Source of the DNA: CAVUAT01 sp963848045
GTDB lineage: Bacteria > Actinomycetota > Thermoleophilia > Solirubrobacterales > 70-9
Direction: 5' to 3'
NCBI GenBank assembly: GCA_963848045.1
Contig: CAWKCC010000001.1
Span: 124,001 to 188,000, forward strand
DNA length: 64,000 bases
This document shows, piece by piece, positions 46,518 through 54,923 of this stretch. The position numbers and the translations under genes are program-made. Position 1 is the first letter of the stretch. Every line of letters starts with the position of its first letter. Below the pieces are notes generated by a model. The model searched no databases, was not told the DNA's origin, and saw only the letters and a program-made list of their open reading frames with translations.

Positions 46518-48959
46518 CTAGGGGCCGCCGCCGATCGCCACCTTCAGCGCCTCGCCGATCTCGTCGACGTAGTGGAACTCGAGCTCGCCGAGCTCGTGCT
46601 CGGGGATCTCGGCGATGTCGCCCTCATTCCGCGCCGGCACGATCACCTGCTTGATCCCCGCCCGCAGGGCGGCGAGGGTCTTCTCCTTGAGGCCGCCCAC
46701 GGGCAGCACCTGCCCGGTCAGCGTCACCTCGCCCGTCATCGCCACATAGTTGGCGACCGGCCTGCCACTGACCAGGGAGGCCAGAGCCGTGGTCATCGCC
46801 ACGCCGGCCGAGGGACCGTCCTTGGGCACGGCGCCCGCGGGGACATGGACGTGGATGTCGTTCTCGGCGAACCAGTCGGCTCCCAGCTCGGGCGCCAGCT
46901 CGGAGACATGGCCGCGAACGTAAGAGAGGGCCGCCTGGGCCGACTCGCGCATCACGTCGCCGAGTTGACCGGTGATCGTCAGCTTGCCCGAGCCCGGCAT
47001 CGAGGTGGCCTCGATGAACAGGACCTCCCCGCCGACCGGCGTCCAGGCGAGCCCGGTTGCGACCCCTGGGTCCTTGGTGCGGCGGCGCTGCTCGGAGAAG
47101 AAGCGGCGCTTGCCGAGCAGCTCGCGGGCGCGCTTGGCCGAGACCCTGACCTTGCCGTCGACCTTCCCCTCGGCGACGTCGCGAGCGACCTTGCGCAGCA
47201 CGGTGCCGATCTGGCGCTCGAGGTTGCGCACGCCCGCCTCGCGGGTGTACTCCTCGATGATCGCGGTGATCGCGGGATCGGCGAGCTCGACCTGCGAGGG
47301 CTTGAGTCCGTTCGTCTCGAGCTGACGGGGCAGCAGGTAGCGCTTGGCGATGTGCAGCTTCTCCTCGACCGTGTAGCCGGCGAGCTGGATCGTCTCCATT
47401 CGGTCCTGGAGAGGGCCGGGGATGGGCTCCAGCATGTTCGCGGTGGCGATGAAGAGGACGTCCGAGAGGTCGAACGGGAGGTCGAGGTAATGGTCGCGGA
47501 AGGTCGCATTCTGAGCGGGGTCGAGCACCTCGAGCATCGCGCTGGACGGATCGCCCCTGAAGTCGGCTCCCATCTTGTCGATCTCGTCGATCATGAACAC
47601 CGGGTTGCGGGTGCCCGCGTCGCGCAGCGCCCGGATGATCGTCCCCGGCATCGCCCCGATGTAGGTGCGACGGTGACCGCGGATCTCGGCCTCGTCGCGG
47701 ACGCCGCCTACCGAGATGCGCTCGAACTCGCGGCCCAGCGCGCGCGCAATCGACTTGCCCAGGCTGGTCTTGCCGACCCCGGGCGGGCCCACGAAGCAGA
47801 GGATCGGCCCGGGGGAGTCGGGGTTGAGCTTGCGCACCGCCAGGTACTCGAGGATCCGGTCCTTGACCTCCTCGAGGTCGTAGTGGTCCTCGTCGAGGAC
47901 CTTGTGCGCGTGCTTGATGTCGAGGTCGTCCTCGGTCTCATTCGACCAAGGCAGGTCCAGCAGCCACTCCAGGTAGGTGCGGATCACCCCGTATTCGGCC
48001 GCTGCCGGTGGCAGCTTCTCCAGCCGCCCCAGCTCACGCTCGGCGGCCCTGTGAGGGTCCTCGGGCAGCTTCGCCGCCTCGAGACGCTCGCGCAGCTCCT
48101 TGAGCTCGGCGGCCTGGTCATCCTCCTCTCCCAGCTCTTCCTGGATCGCCTTCAACTGCTGGCGCAGGACGAACTCGCGCTGGCCCTTCTCCATCTCCGA
48201 CTCGACCTGGGTCTGGATCTTGGTGCCCAGCCGGACGACCTCGAGCTCGCGCGTGAGGATCTCCGAGAGCCGGCGCAGTCGCTTGCCGACGTCGACCTGC
48301 TCGAGCAGCTCCTGCTTCTCCTCGGAGGCGATCCGAAGGGCCCCGGCAATCAGGTGGCTGAGCGCCGCGGGGTCGTCGAGGTTGGTGACCGCGAGCTGCA
48401 GCTCCTCGGGCAGATAGGGGATCTGCTCGATGATCTCGCTGAAGGTGTTCTGGACGTTGCGGGTCAGCGCCTCCAGCTCGGGTGAGCTCTCGAGCACGTC
48501 GGGCAGCGGCTCGATCCGGGCCACCAGGTACGGCGTCTCGGCGACGTAGTCGGTCAGCTTCACGCGCTCGCCGCCCTGGACCAGGATGCGGATCGTGCCA
48601 TCGGGCACCTTCATCATCCGCGCCACCGAGCCGGCGACGCCGACGTCGTGCAGATCAGCGGGGCCCGGCGCCTCGTTCTCGGGATCCTTGGAGGCGACCA
48701 TGGCCAGCATCCGGTTGCCCGAGAGCACGTCGTTGACGAGCTTGATCGAGCGCTCCTGCCCGACCGCGAGCGGGGTCAGCGTGTCCGGGTAGGTGACCGT
48801 CTCGCGCAGCGGCAGCACCGGCAGAGCGTCGGGAAGCGGCTCCTCGCCGCGGACGGCGTCCTCGACGTCGGGGATCTCGACGACCTCGATCTCGGGTGCC
48901 TCCACCCCGCTCTCGAGGCCCTGACTGACCTCGGTCAGGTCGCGGTCGGTCCCCTCCAC
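46518..48959 (-). CDS. lon: ATP-dependent protease Lon
   Basis: 813 aa. N-terminal substrate-binding LON domain (about 45-235), coiled-coil region (about 240-310), AAA+ module with Walker A GPPGVGKT at 391-398 and Walker B FMIDEID near 455-461, and the C-terminal serine-lysine protease with Ser717 in GPSAG and Lys760 in GGLKEK. Degrades misfolded and regulatory proteins. Its GTG start shares one base with the stop of the small heat shock gene, a protein-quality operon. Confidence 0.97.
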   Translation of the reverse strand: MEGTDRDLTEVSQGLESGVEAPEIEVVEIPDVEDAVRGEEPLPDALPVLPLRETVTYPDTLTPLAVGQERSIKLVNDVLSGNRMLAMVASKDPENEAPGPADLHDVGVAGSVARMMKVPDGTIRILVQGGERVKLTDYVAETPYLVARIEPLPDVLESSPELEALTRNVQNTFSEIIEQIPYLPEELQLAVTNLDDPAALSHLIAGALRIASEEKQELLEQVDVGKRLRRLSEILTRELEVVRLGTKIQTQVESEMEKGQREFVLRQQLKAIQEELGEEDDQAAELKELRERLEAAKLPEDPHRAAERELGRLEKLPPAAAEYGVIRTYLEWLLDLPWSNETEDDLDIKHAHKVLDEDHYDLEEVKDRILEYLAVRKLNPDSPGPILCFVGPPGVGKTSLGKSIARALGREFERISVGGVRDEAEIRGHRRTYIGAMPGTIIRALRDAGTRNPVFMIDEIDKMGADFRGDPSSAMLEVLDPAQNATFRDHYLDLPFDLSDVLFIATANMLEPIPGPLQDRMETIQLAGYTVEEKLHIAKRYLLPRQLETNGLKPSQVELADPAITAIIEEYTREAGVRNLERQIGTVLRKVARDVAEGKVDGKVRVSAKRARELLGKRRFFSEQRRRTKDPGVATGLAWTPVGGEVLFIEATSMPGSGKLTITGQLGDVMRESAQAALSYVRGHVSELAPELGADWFAENDIHVHVPAGAVPKDGPSAGVAMTTALASLVSGRPVANYVAMTGEVTLTGQVLPVGGLKEKTLAALRAGIKQVIVPARNEGDIAEIPEHELGELEFHYVDEIGEALKVAIGGGP

Positions 48960-49417
48960 TACTCGGGGGCGCGCTCGATGGGAACCTGGCGCACGGGCTG
49001 CTCGACCCTCACGGGAAGCTCCACGCGGAGGATCCCGTCCTCGTAGCTGGCCTGGGCCTGGTCGGCCTGGACATCGGTGGAGAGCTCGATCACGCGCCGG
49101 AAGGGGCCCGAGGGGAGCTCCACCTGCTGGTAGGTGCGGCCCTCGGTCTCGCGCACCGGCCGCTCGCCGGTGATCACCAGCGCGCGGCCGCGCACCTCGA
49201 GGTTGATCGCATCGACATCGACCCCGGGCAGATCGACCTTGACGATCGCCCGCTCGGGCCGCTGCTCGCCGCAGTAATAGAGGTCGACCCTCGGCACGAA
49301 GGTGGTGGCCTGGCGCACGTTGCGGTATCCGGCCTGGGTCCAGAAGTCACCCAGCAACTCGTCCATCTCGAGCCGCATGCGGGCGAAGTCGGCGAAGGGG
49401 TCGCGCTGCCTGCTCAC
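48959..49417 (-). CDS. Small heat shock protein, Hsp20/alpha-crystallin family
   Basis: 152 aa from GTG 49417. Alpha-crystallin domain at about 45-135: TTFVPRVDLYYCGEQ, AIVKVDLPGVDVDAINLEVRGRALVITGER, and the conserved beta-strand DGILRVELPV. Holds unfolding clients. No CIRCE or HAIR-type repressor site is visible upstream. TATCGT lies 7 nt before the start. It leads the hsp20-lon operon. Confidence 0.93.
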   Translation of the reverse strand: MSRQRDPFADFARMRLEMDELLGDFWTQAGYRNVRQATTFVPRVDLYYCGEQRPERAIVKVDLPGVDVDAINLEVRGRALVITGERPVRETEGRTYQQVELPSGPFRRVIELSTDVQADQAQASYEDGILRVELPVRVEQPVRQVPIERAPE

Positions 49418-49424
49418 GCCGTCA

Positions 49425-49430
49425 ACGATA
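49425..49430 (-). promoter_or_regulatory. Candidate -10 box (TATCGT) of hsp20-lon
   Basis: Minus-strand TATCGT, 7 nt (tgacggc), then GTG at 49417; fits a leaderless hsp20-lon transcript. Confidence 0.4.
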
Positions 49431-49514
49431 GCCGTCAGATCGCTCCGGCACCTGCCGCGCGATGTGACCGGGGGTGCGGGGAGACCAGGCCGCAGTGGTG
49501 GCCACCCTGCGAGG

Positions 49515-50309
49515 TCAGAGCTCGTACGTGGCGCCCTCGGCTGCGACCTCGACGGGGCCCCCGAAGGCCTGCTCGGCCTGCTCGCGCGCCCACTCGGAGC
49601 CCAGCTCATCGGAGAGGTGGGTGAGCACGACGCGCCGGGCGCCCGCGCGCCTGGCGCTCGCACCCGCCTCGGCGGGAGTCAGGTGGCCGCGCGCCCCCGT
49701 GCGCTCCGGGCGGGGCAGAGTCGCTTCGATCAGCAGCAGGTCGGCGTCGCGGGCGATCTCCACGATCTCCTCGCCGGGCCGCGTGTCGGCGCTGTAGGTG
49801 AGCTTCTCATCGCCGGCCCCGGAGCTGAGATTGACGGCGAAGGTGTCGATGAAGTGGGGCACGGGGTGGAAGCTCGCGGTGATCTCACCGACGACGATGC
49901 CGCCGCCGGGCGCGAACTCCTCGAGCTCGAAGGCCAGCTCGATCAGATCCTCGCTTCCCCAGGCGCCCACCGCCCGGCGAAAGGTCTCGGTGGCGCCGGG
50001 CGGCGCGATCAGGCGCGGGCGGGCGGGGCTATCGGTGCCCGGCCAGGTGTGGACCGGTACCGGCTGCTGCCTGGGCGAGTAGGTCAACGCGTAGGAGTAG
50101 GGGACGAGATCGAGCCAGTGGTCGGCGTGCAGGTGGGAGAGGAGCACGGCATCCACCTCGACGTAGTCGAAGCGCTCGCGGAGCTTGCCGAAGACCCCGT
50201 TGCCGCAGTCCAGCAGCACCTGCGTTGAGCCGCTCTCGATCAGGTAGCCGCTGCAGGCGCCCCCGGCGTCCTGCCAGGAGGGCGACTTGCCCAGGATGGT
50301 GAGCTTCAA
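49515..50309 (-). CDS. MBL-fold metallo-hydrolase, RNase Z-like
   Basis: 264 aa. Metal-binding HLHADHWLDL (HxHxDH), a His in PVPHFIDTFAV, Asp in YSADTRPG, and a late VVLTHLSDELG. MTILGKSPSWQDAGGACSGYLIE is the typical start of the RNase Z/PhnP-like metallo-beta-lactamase group. Substrate unknown: tRNA 3' processing or a phosphodiester are options. The product is cytosolic. Faces the hsp20 gene with a 98-nt gap. Confidence 0.88.
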   Translation of the reverse strand: MKLTILGKSPSWQDAGGACSGYLIESGSTQVLLDCGNGVFGKLRERFDYVEVDAVLLSHLHADHWLDLVPYSYALTYSPRQQPVPVHTWPGTDSPARPRLIAPPGATETFRRAVGAWGSEDLIELAFELEEFAPGGGIVVGEITASFHPVPHFIDTFAVNLSSGAGDEKLTYSADTRPGEEIVEIARDADLLLIEATLPRPERTGARGHLTPAEAGASARRAGARRVVLTHLSDELGSEWAREQAEQAFGGPVEVAAEGATYEL

Positions 50310-50346
50310 GTTGTGGCCGGCCTCATCGCTTCCCTCGGGGCAGACT

Positions 50347-50571
50347 CTAGACGGGTTGGCGGGCCCCCCGGGTGAGCTCGGTCGCGGCCTGGCGGCCGCT
50401 CGACCTCAACAGCAGCGAGGGCTGGCGCGGCGGGACGAGGCCCGCGGGCGAGTCGGGGCGGAACGTGGAGCAGGGCTCATCGAGGCCCAGCGCGCAGAGA
50501 TTGCGGCGGGCGAAGAAGCACTCGTCGCAGCTCGGCACCTTCTCAGCGTCACGCGCTCGGCCAGCGGCCAA
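50347..50571 (-). CDS. Small Cys-rich protein of unknown function
   Basis: 74 aa from TTG 50571, or 63 aa from GTG 50538. Core VPSCDECFFARRNLCALGL has CxxC then C, with a fourth Cys in EPCSTFRPD; a small zinc or iron-sulfur knuckle is likely. The remainder (PPRQPSLLLR) is Pro-rich. The gene stands alone between the MBL gene and a divergent fatty acid hydroxylase. I cannot name the family but the Cys pattern makes a real gene likely. Confidence 0.5.
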   Translation of the reverse strand: MAAGRARDAEKVPSCDECFFARRNLCALGLDEPCSTFRPDSPAGLVPPRQPSLLLRSSGRQAATELTRGARQPV

Positions 50572-50697
50572 GTCTCCACTCCTCTCGTCAGGAACCTCCG
50601 TCCCGGGAACCCCTCCCGCGACGCGGGGCCATCATGCCACCTGGCCACGCGGCCGTCAGGCGCGATCCCGCAAATGCCGACCTTCTTTTCTGTTGGC

Positions 50698-50703
50698 TAA
50701 GAT
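50698..50703 (+). promoter_or_regulatory. Candidate -10 box (TAAGAT) of the fatty acid hydroxylase gene
   Basis: TAAGAT, 8 nt (ctgccccg), then ATG at 50712; no ribosome binding site is seen between them. Confidence 0.4.
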
Positions 50704-50711
50704 CTGCCCCG

Positions 50712-51398
50712 ATGGCGCAGCTGCGAACAGACCGGCTGGCGGCCAGCCCGCCGATGTTCGAGAACCGCTTTCTCGATCGCTTCACCCGTGTGCATCCGGC
50801 GGTCCCGGCGATCATCTACGTGCCGGTGGTCGCGGCGGTGATCTGGCTCGGGATCGACGCCGGCCTCAGCGTCCTGACCACGGGGCTGCTGGTGGTGGCC
50901 GGACTGGTGATCTGGACGCCCACCGAGTACTGGCTGCATCGCCTCGTCTTCCACTGGCAGCCCAAGATCCGCGGTGGCGAGCGCATGCATTTCATGATCC
51001 ACGGCGTCCACCACGACCATCCCAACGACGCGATGCGCCTGGTCATGCCTCCCGCCGCGAGCATTCCGCTGGCGGCGCTCTTCTTCGGCCTCTTCGCGCT
51101 GATCTTCGGCACGCCCCACGCCTACCCCCTGTTCGCGGGGTTCATCGTCGGCTACCTGGTCTACGACTACACGCACTACCACGTGCACCATCACACGCCC
51201 AGCACCGACGCGGGGCGCAAGCTTCGCGAGCAGCACATGCGCCACCACTTCCAGGATCACCACTACGGCTACGGCGTCTCCTCGCCGCTCTGGGACGCGG
51301 TCTTCCGCACACTGCCGCGCCGCCGCAAGGTCGAGCGCCGAGAGTCCGAGCCGGCCGCCTCGGAGCCCGAGCGCACCCCGGCGCCTTCCTCGCGCTAG
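50712..51398 (+). CDS. Fatty acid hydroxylase (sterol desaturase superfamily), membrane diiron enzyme
   Basis: 228 aa from ATG 50712. Four His clusters supply the membrane diiron site: HRLVFH, HFMIHGVHHDH, HYHVHHH and HMRHHFQDHHYG. TM helices at about 30-75 and 118-150. Resembles bacterial fatty acid 2-hydroxylases that modify membrane acyl chains. The C-terminal tail is Glu/Pro-rich. Stop shares CTAG with the convergent dehydrogenase gene. Confidence 0.9.
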   Translation: MAQLRTDRLAASPPMFENRFLDRFTRVHPAVPAIIYVPVVAAVIWLGIDAGLSVLTTGLLVVAGLVIWTPTEYWLHRLVFHWQPKIRGGERMHFMIHGVHHDHPNDAMRLVMPPAASIPLAALFFGLFALIFGTPHAYPLFAGFIVGYLVYDYTHYHVHHHTPSTDAGRKLREQHMRHHFQDHHYGYGVSSPLWDAVFRTLPRRRKVERRESEPAASEPERTPAPSSR

Positions 51399-52357
51399 GC
51401 GACCCTGCTGGCGGGCTCGCGCCCCTCGAGCACGGCGATCACGTTCTCGGCGGCCATCCGCGCCATGCCGTCGCGCGAGCGGACGGTGGCGGAGCCGATG
51501 TGGGGCAGCAGCACCGCCCGGGGCGCGTCCAGCAGCGGGGCTGGAACCGCGGGCTCGCCTTCATAGACGTCCAGGCCCGCGGCGCCGAGGCTGCCGGCGG
51601 CGAGGGCGGCAGCGACGGCGTCCGCGTCCACCAGCGGGCCGCGCGATGTGTTGACCAGGACGCCCTGGGGCCCGATCAGCTCCAGCTCAGCCGCGCCGAT
51701 CAGGCGATGGGTCTCCTCGCTGGCGGGAGCGTGCAGGCTGACTACGTCGGCCGCCTCGAGCAGCCGATGCAGCTCCATCCGGCGCGCCCCCAGGTCGCGC
51801 TCGGCGTCGGGCTTCGGCGAGCGGCTCGTGTAGATCACCTCCGCGCCGATCGCCCGCACCAGCTCGGCGTAGCGAAGGCCGATCCGCCCCATGCCGATCA
51901 CGCCGACGGTGGCGCCGCGCAGCTCGAGGCCACGGTAGGCACCCGGGTCCCAGCCACCCCAGCGGCCCTCGCGCAGGTCGCGCTCGGCGTCGCCCATCCG
52001 GCGCCCGGCCGCGAGCGTCAGCGCCAGGGCCAGCTCGGCCGTCGCCTGCGTGAGCACGTCGGGGGTGTTGGTGACGATCACGCCGCGCGAGCGGCAGGCC
52101 TCGAGATCGACGTTGTCGTAGCCGACCGCGAAGTTCGAGACGACACGGAGGCTCTCGCCCGCGACGTCTAGAACCTCTCCGTCGACGGGCACGCTGGCGT
52201 CCGCCACCAGCGCCGCGGCGCCGGGGACCAGCGACAGCACAACCGCTCGATCCGCGTCGAGCCCTCCATCGCGCAACTCATAGCGCTCGCTCAGCAGGTC
52301 GCGGCCCTCCGGCAGCAACAGCCGGGCGATCGCCACGAGCTGACGGTTATCACTCAT
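51395..52357 (-). CDS. D-2-hydroxyacid dehydrogenase (hydroxypyruvate/glyoxylate reductase-like)
   Basis: 320 aa. NAD(P)-binding GVIGMGRIGLRYAEL; catalytic Arg in LVNTSRGPLVD, Glu in LDVYEGEP and His in LPHIGSATVRSR. Family start VAIARLLLPEG. Reduces 2-keto acids such as glyoxylate, hydroxypyruvate or phenylpyruvate to D-2-hydroxyacids. Divergent from the AT-hook gene across 63 bp, convergent with the hydroxylase by CTAG. Confidence 0.9.
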   Translation of the reverse strand: MSDNRQLVAIARLLLPEGRDLLSERYELRDGGLDADRAVVLSLVPGAAALVADASVPVDGEVLDVAGESLRVVSNFAVGYDNVDLEACRSRGVIVTNTPDVLTQATAELALALTLAAGRRMGDAERDLREGRWGGWDPGAYRGLELRGATVGVIGMGRIGLRYAELVRAIGAEVIYTSRSPKPDAERDLGARRMELHRLLEAADVVSLHAPASEETHRLIGAAELELIGPQGVLVNTSRGPLVDADAVAAALAAGSLGAAGLDVYEGEPAVPAPLLDAPRAVLLPHIGSATVRSRDGMARMAAENVIAVLEGREPASRVA

Positions 52358-52369
52358 GTCCGGGCACGC

Positions 52370-52401
52370 TAACGGTTACAGTGAAGTAATAGTTAACAGT
52401 G
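52370..52401. repeat. Imperfect direct repeat upstream of AT-hook gene
   Basis: taacggttacagtg (52370-52383) and taatagttaacagtg (52387-52401) sit back to back in the 63-bp divergent region; a third acggtta occurs at 52343-52349. A/T content is well above the local average. They may bind a regulator or hold promoter elements. Confidence 0.4.
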
Positions 52402-52420
52402 GGGCTACGGGAAGGATCAC

Positions 52421-52798
52421 ATGGCACAGACTTCGGACACAATCGAAAAGGCGCGGGCGCTGCTGGAGGAGCGCCGCGGCGAGCTGCGCCAGGAGCTGCG
52501 GCAGATCGAGAAGGCGCTCTCGGACCTCGGCGGCGTGCGCAAGCGTGGCCCGGGCCGCCCGCCCGGATCGAGCAACAACCGCGGCCCGGACGGCGCCCCC
52601 AAGCGGCGCCGCCGCCGGCGCGGGGGCTCGCGGGCCGACCAGGCGGTGAAGCTGATCGGCGAGAACCCCGGCATCGGCGTGGCCGACCTCGGCCGCAAGA
52701 TGAAGCTGAATGCCCCCAACTACCTCTACCGGGTGCTGCCCGACCTGGAGAAGGAGGGCCGGATCCGCAAGAAGGGCCGGGGCTACTACCCCGCCTAG
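52421..52798 (+). CDS. AT-hook plus winged-helix DNA-binding protein
   Basis: 125 aa. Short coiled coil (about 5-35), a canonical AT-hook core KRGPGRPPGSS (about 41-51), a basic KRRRRRRGGSR stretch, then a small winged helix (about 72-125: ADQAVKLIGENPGIGVADLGRKMKL...YLYRVLPDLEKEGRIRKKG). Likely a chromatin-like or nucleoid-associated protein binding the minor groove of AT-rich DNA. ggaagga ribosome binding site. Divergent from the dehydrogenase. The combination is rare in bacteria; the chromatin role is an inference. Confidence 0.82.
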   Translation: MAQTSDTIEKARALLEERRGELRQELRQIEKALSDLGGVRKRGPGRPPGSSNNRGPDGAPKRRRRRRGGSRADQAVKLIGENPGIGVADLGRKMKLNAPNYLYRVLPDLEKEGRIRKKGRGYYPA

Positions 52799-52813
52799 CG
52801 GCGCCTGCCCGGC

Positions 52814-53803
52814 TCAGACCAGCCCCAGTTCCCTGACCGAATCCCGCTCCGAGGCGAGCTCGGCGACGCTGGCGTCGATGCGCTCTCGCGAGAAGTCGTC
52901 GATCTCGACGCCCTCGACGATGCTCCACTCGCCACCCGAGCAGGTGCAGGGGAAGCCCGAGATCAGGCCCTGCTCGATCCCGTAGCTTCCGTCGGACCGC
53001 ACACCCATCGAGACCCAGTCGTCGGCGGGGCTGCCGAGCACCCAGTCGTGGACGTGATCGATCGCGGCGCTGGCAGCCGACATGGCGCTGGAGGCGCCGC
53101 GCGCCTCGATGATCGCGGCGCCGCGCTTCTGAACCGTGGGGATGAACTCCCCCTCGACCCAATCGCGCTCGCTCAGCAGCTCCGTCGCCGGCTCGCCGCC
53201 GACCAGGGCGTGGCTGATGTCGGGGTACTGCGTGGCCGAGTGGTTGCCCCAGATCGCCATCCGGGTCACGTCGCGCGCGTGTGCGCCCGCCTTCTCGGCC
53301 AACTGGGCCTTGGCGCGGTTATGGTCGAGCCGCATCATCGCGGTGAAGCGCTCGCCCGGTACATCGGGCGCGTGCGCCATCGCGATCAGGCAGTTGGTGT
53401 TGGCCGGGTTGCCGACCACGAGCACCCGGATGTCGTCGGCGGCGCCGGCGTTGATCGCCTCCCCCTGGGGCTTGAAGATGCCGCCGTTGGCCTCCAGCAG
53501 GTCGGCGCGCTCCATCCCCTTGCCGCGCGGGCGGGCGCCGACCAACAGGGCGACGTTCGCACCCTCGAAGGCGACCTTGGGATCGTCGCTGATCTCGATG
53601 CGCTCGAGCAGGGGGAAGGCGCAGTCCTGCAGCTCCATCACGACTCCCTCCAGGGCCTTCATCGCATCCGGGATCTCCAGCAGCCGCAACTCGACCTTGG
53701 TCTCGGGCCCGAGCATCTGCCCACTCGCGATCCGGGGCAGAATCGCGTAGCCGATCTGCCCGGCGGCGCCGGTGACTGTGACCTTGACGGGGGATTCGCT
53801 CAC
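52814..53803 (-). CDS. mdh: Malate dehydrogenase
   Basis: 329 aa NAD-dependent malate dehydrogenase (TCA cycle). VTVTGAAGQIGYAILPRIASG is the NAD-binding loop; VVGNPANTNCL, the catalytic GNHSATQYPDISHALV with the active-site His, and RMDERLDHNRAKAQLA-like segments are in order. Starts with GTG 53803 after an aaggaga ribosome binding site. The 190-bp upstream gap contains repeats (53854-53941). Confidence 0.96.
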   Translation of the reverse strand: MSESPVKVTVTGAAGQIGYAILPRIASGQMLGPETKVELRLLEIPDAMKALEGVVMELQDCAFPLLERIEISDDPKVAFEGANVALLVGARPRGKGMERADLLEANGGIFKPQGEAINAGAADDIRVLVVGNPANTNCLIAMAHAPDVPGERFTAMMRLDHNRAKAQLAEKAGAHARDVTRMAIWGNHSATQYPDISHALVGGEPATELLSERDWVEGEFIPTVQKRGAAIIEARGASSAMSAASAAIDHVHDWVLGSPADDWVSMGVRSDGSYGIEQGLISGFPCTCSGGEWSIVEGVEIDDFSRERIDASVAELASERDSVRELGLV

Positions 53804-53853
53804 GTTTCAAGTCTCCTTGCTCGATTGGGAGGGCGTCGCATTCTCGCAAAGGA

Positions 53854-53941
53854 CCGCCGCGACCCCCGGTGGCGCTCCCTTCAGACGCCGCCGCGACCCC
53901 CGGTGGCGGCTTTTCGGTCGCGCGCCACGATAAGCCGCCAC
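53854..53941. repeat. Direct and inverted repeats in mdh/DUF559 intergenic gap
   Basis: A 21-bp sequence occurs twice (53854-53874 and 53888-53908), 34 bp apart. Overlapping the second copy, gtggcggctt (53903-53912) pairs with aagccgccac (53932-53941) as a perfect 10-bp inverted repeat with a 19-nt loop. A further decayed copy (ggtggtggcgcc) follows near 53971. It may be a short decayed mobile or intergenic repeat. Confidence 0.55.
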
Positions 53942-53993
53942 AGCCACCGCGTCCGAGGGGTGAATCGCTGGGTGGTGGCGCCTTGTCGGTCGC

Positions 53994-54923
53994 ATGGAAC
54001 GACAACCCGCCACGCCGCCTGCGGCCAGCGCGACGGCGGCGATCGTCGGCCTCGCGCGACGCCAGCATGGCGTGGTCGCGGCAAGCCAGCTACGCGAGCT
54101 GGGCGTCAGCTGGGAGGAGCTGCACGGACGGGTGCGAGGGGGCTGGCTTTGTCGCGTGCATCGCGGCGTTTACGCGATCGGGGGGCGGCCGGGCACTCGT
54201 CGCGGGGTTTGGATGGCGGCGGTGCTCGCCTGCGGGGACGGCGCGGCGCTCAGCCATGCAGCCGCCGCGGCCCTGTGGAGGATCCGCCCGCCCGGCGACG
54301 GGCCCGTCGACGTCACGGTGCCAACCCTCTCGGGCCGGTCGAGGCGGGCCGGGATCATCGTGCACCGCTCTGGAACCCTGGTGGCGGCCGACACCGAGCG
54401 TCGGCAGGGGATCGCCGTGACGGCCCCGGCGCGCACGATCGCGGACCTGGCGCGATCGGGGCTGACGGGGCGCCCCCTGGAGCGAGCCGTCGACGAGGCT
54501 GAGCGGCTACGGATCTGCGATGACCAGGCGCTCCGAGCCGCTCTCGCCCGCTGCCCGTCGGGCGCCGGCTGCGCCGCGCTGAGGCGTCTGTTGGAACAGC
54601 ACGCGATCGGATCGACGCTGACCCGCTCGGAGTTGGAGGAGCGCTTCCTCGCCCTGATGCGCGATCGGGGGCTGCCCGCGCCCCTGGTCAACGTCGGCGT
54701 GCTCGGTCTCACCGTGGACTTCCTCTGGCCCCGGGCCGACCTGATCGCCGAGCTCGACGGTCGCGCCGGCCATGACACGCGTCGGGGCTTTCAGGACGAC
54801 CGCGATCGCGACAGCCTGCTGGCGGCGCACGGCTACCGCACGCTGCGCTTCACCTGGTGGGATGTCAGCCGGCGGCCCGCGATCGTCGCCGACCGGGTCA
54901 GGAGGGTGCTGCTGAGAAGCTAG
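53994..54923 (+). CDS. AbiEi-like wHTH plus DUF559 (PD-(D/E)XK nuclease-like) fusion
   Basis: 309 aa. N-terminal winged HTH of the AbiEi antitoxin kind (about 15-65: VVAASQLRELGVSWEELHGRVRGGWLCRVHRGVYAI), then a middle domain, then a DUF559 Vsr-like endonuclease fold (about 205-305: VDFLWPRADLIAELDG with the Asp/Glu acidic pair, RDSLLAAHGYRTLRFTW). Such orphan fusions are frequent in actinobacteria; toxin-antitoxin or defence roles are proposed but unproven. No AbiEii toxin is nearby. Stop shares CTAG with icd. Confidence 0.85.
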   Translation: MERQPATPPAASATAAIVGLARRQHGVVAASQLRELGVSWEELHGRVRGGWLCRVHRGVYAIGGRPGTRRGVWMAAVLACGDGAALSHAAAAALWRIRPPGDGPVDVTVPTLSGRSRRAGIIVHRSGTLVAADTERRQGIAVTAPARTIADLARSGLTGRPLERAVDEAERLRICDDQALRAALARCPSGAGCAALRRLLEQHAIGSTLTRSELEERFLALMRDRGLPAPLVNVGVLGLTVDFLWPRADLIAELDGRAGHDTRRGFQDDRDRDSLLAAHGYRTLRFTWWDVSRRPAIVADRVRRVLLRS

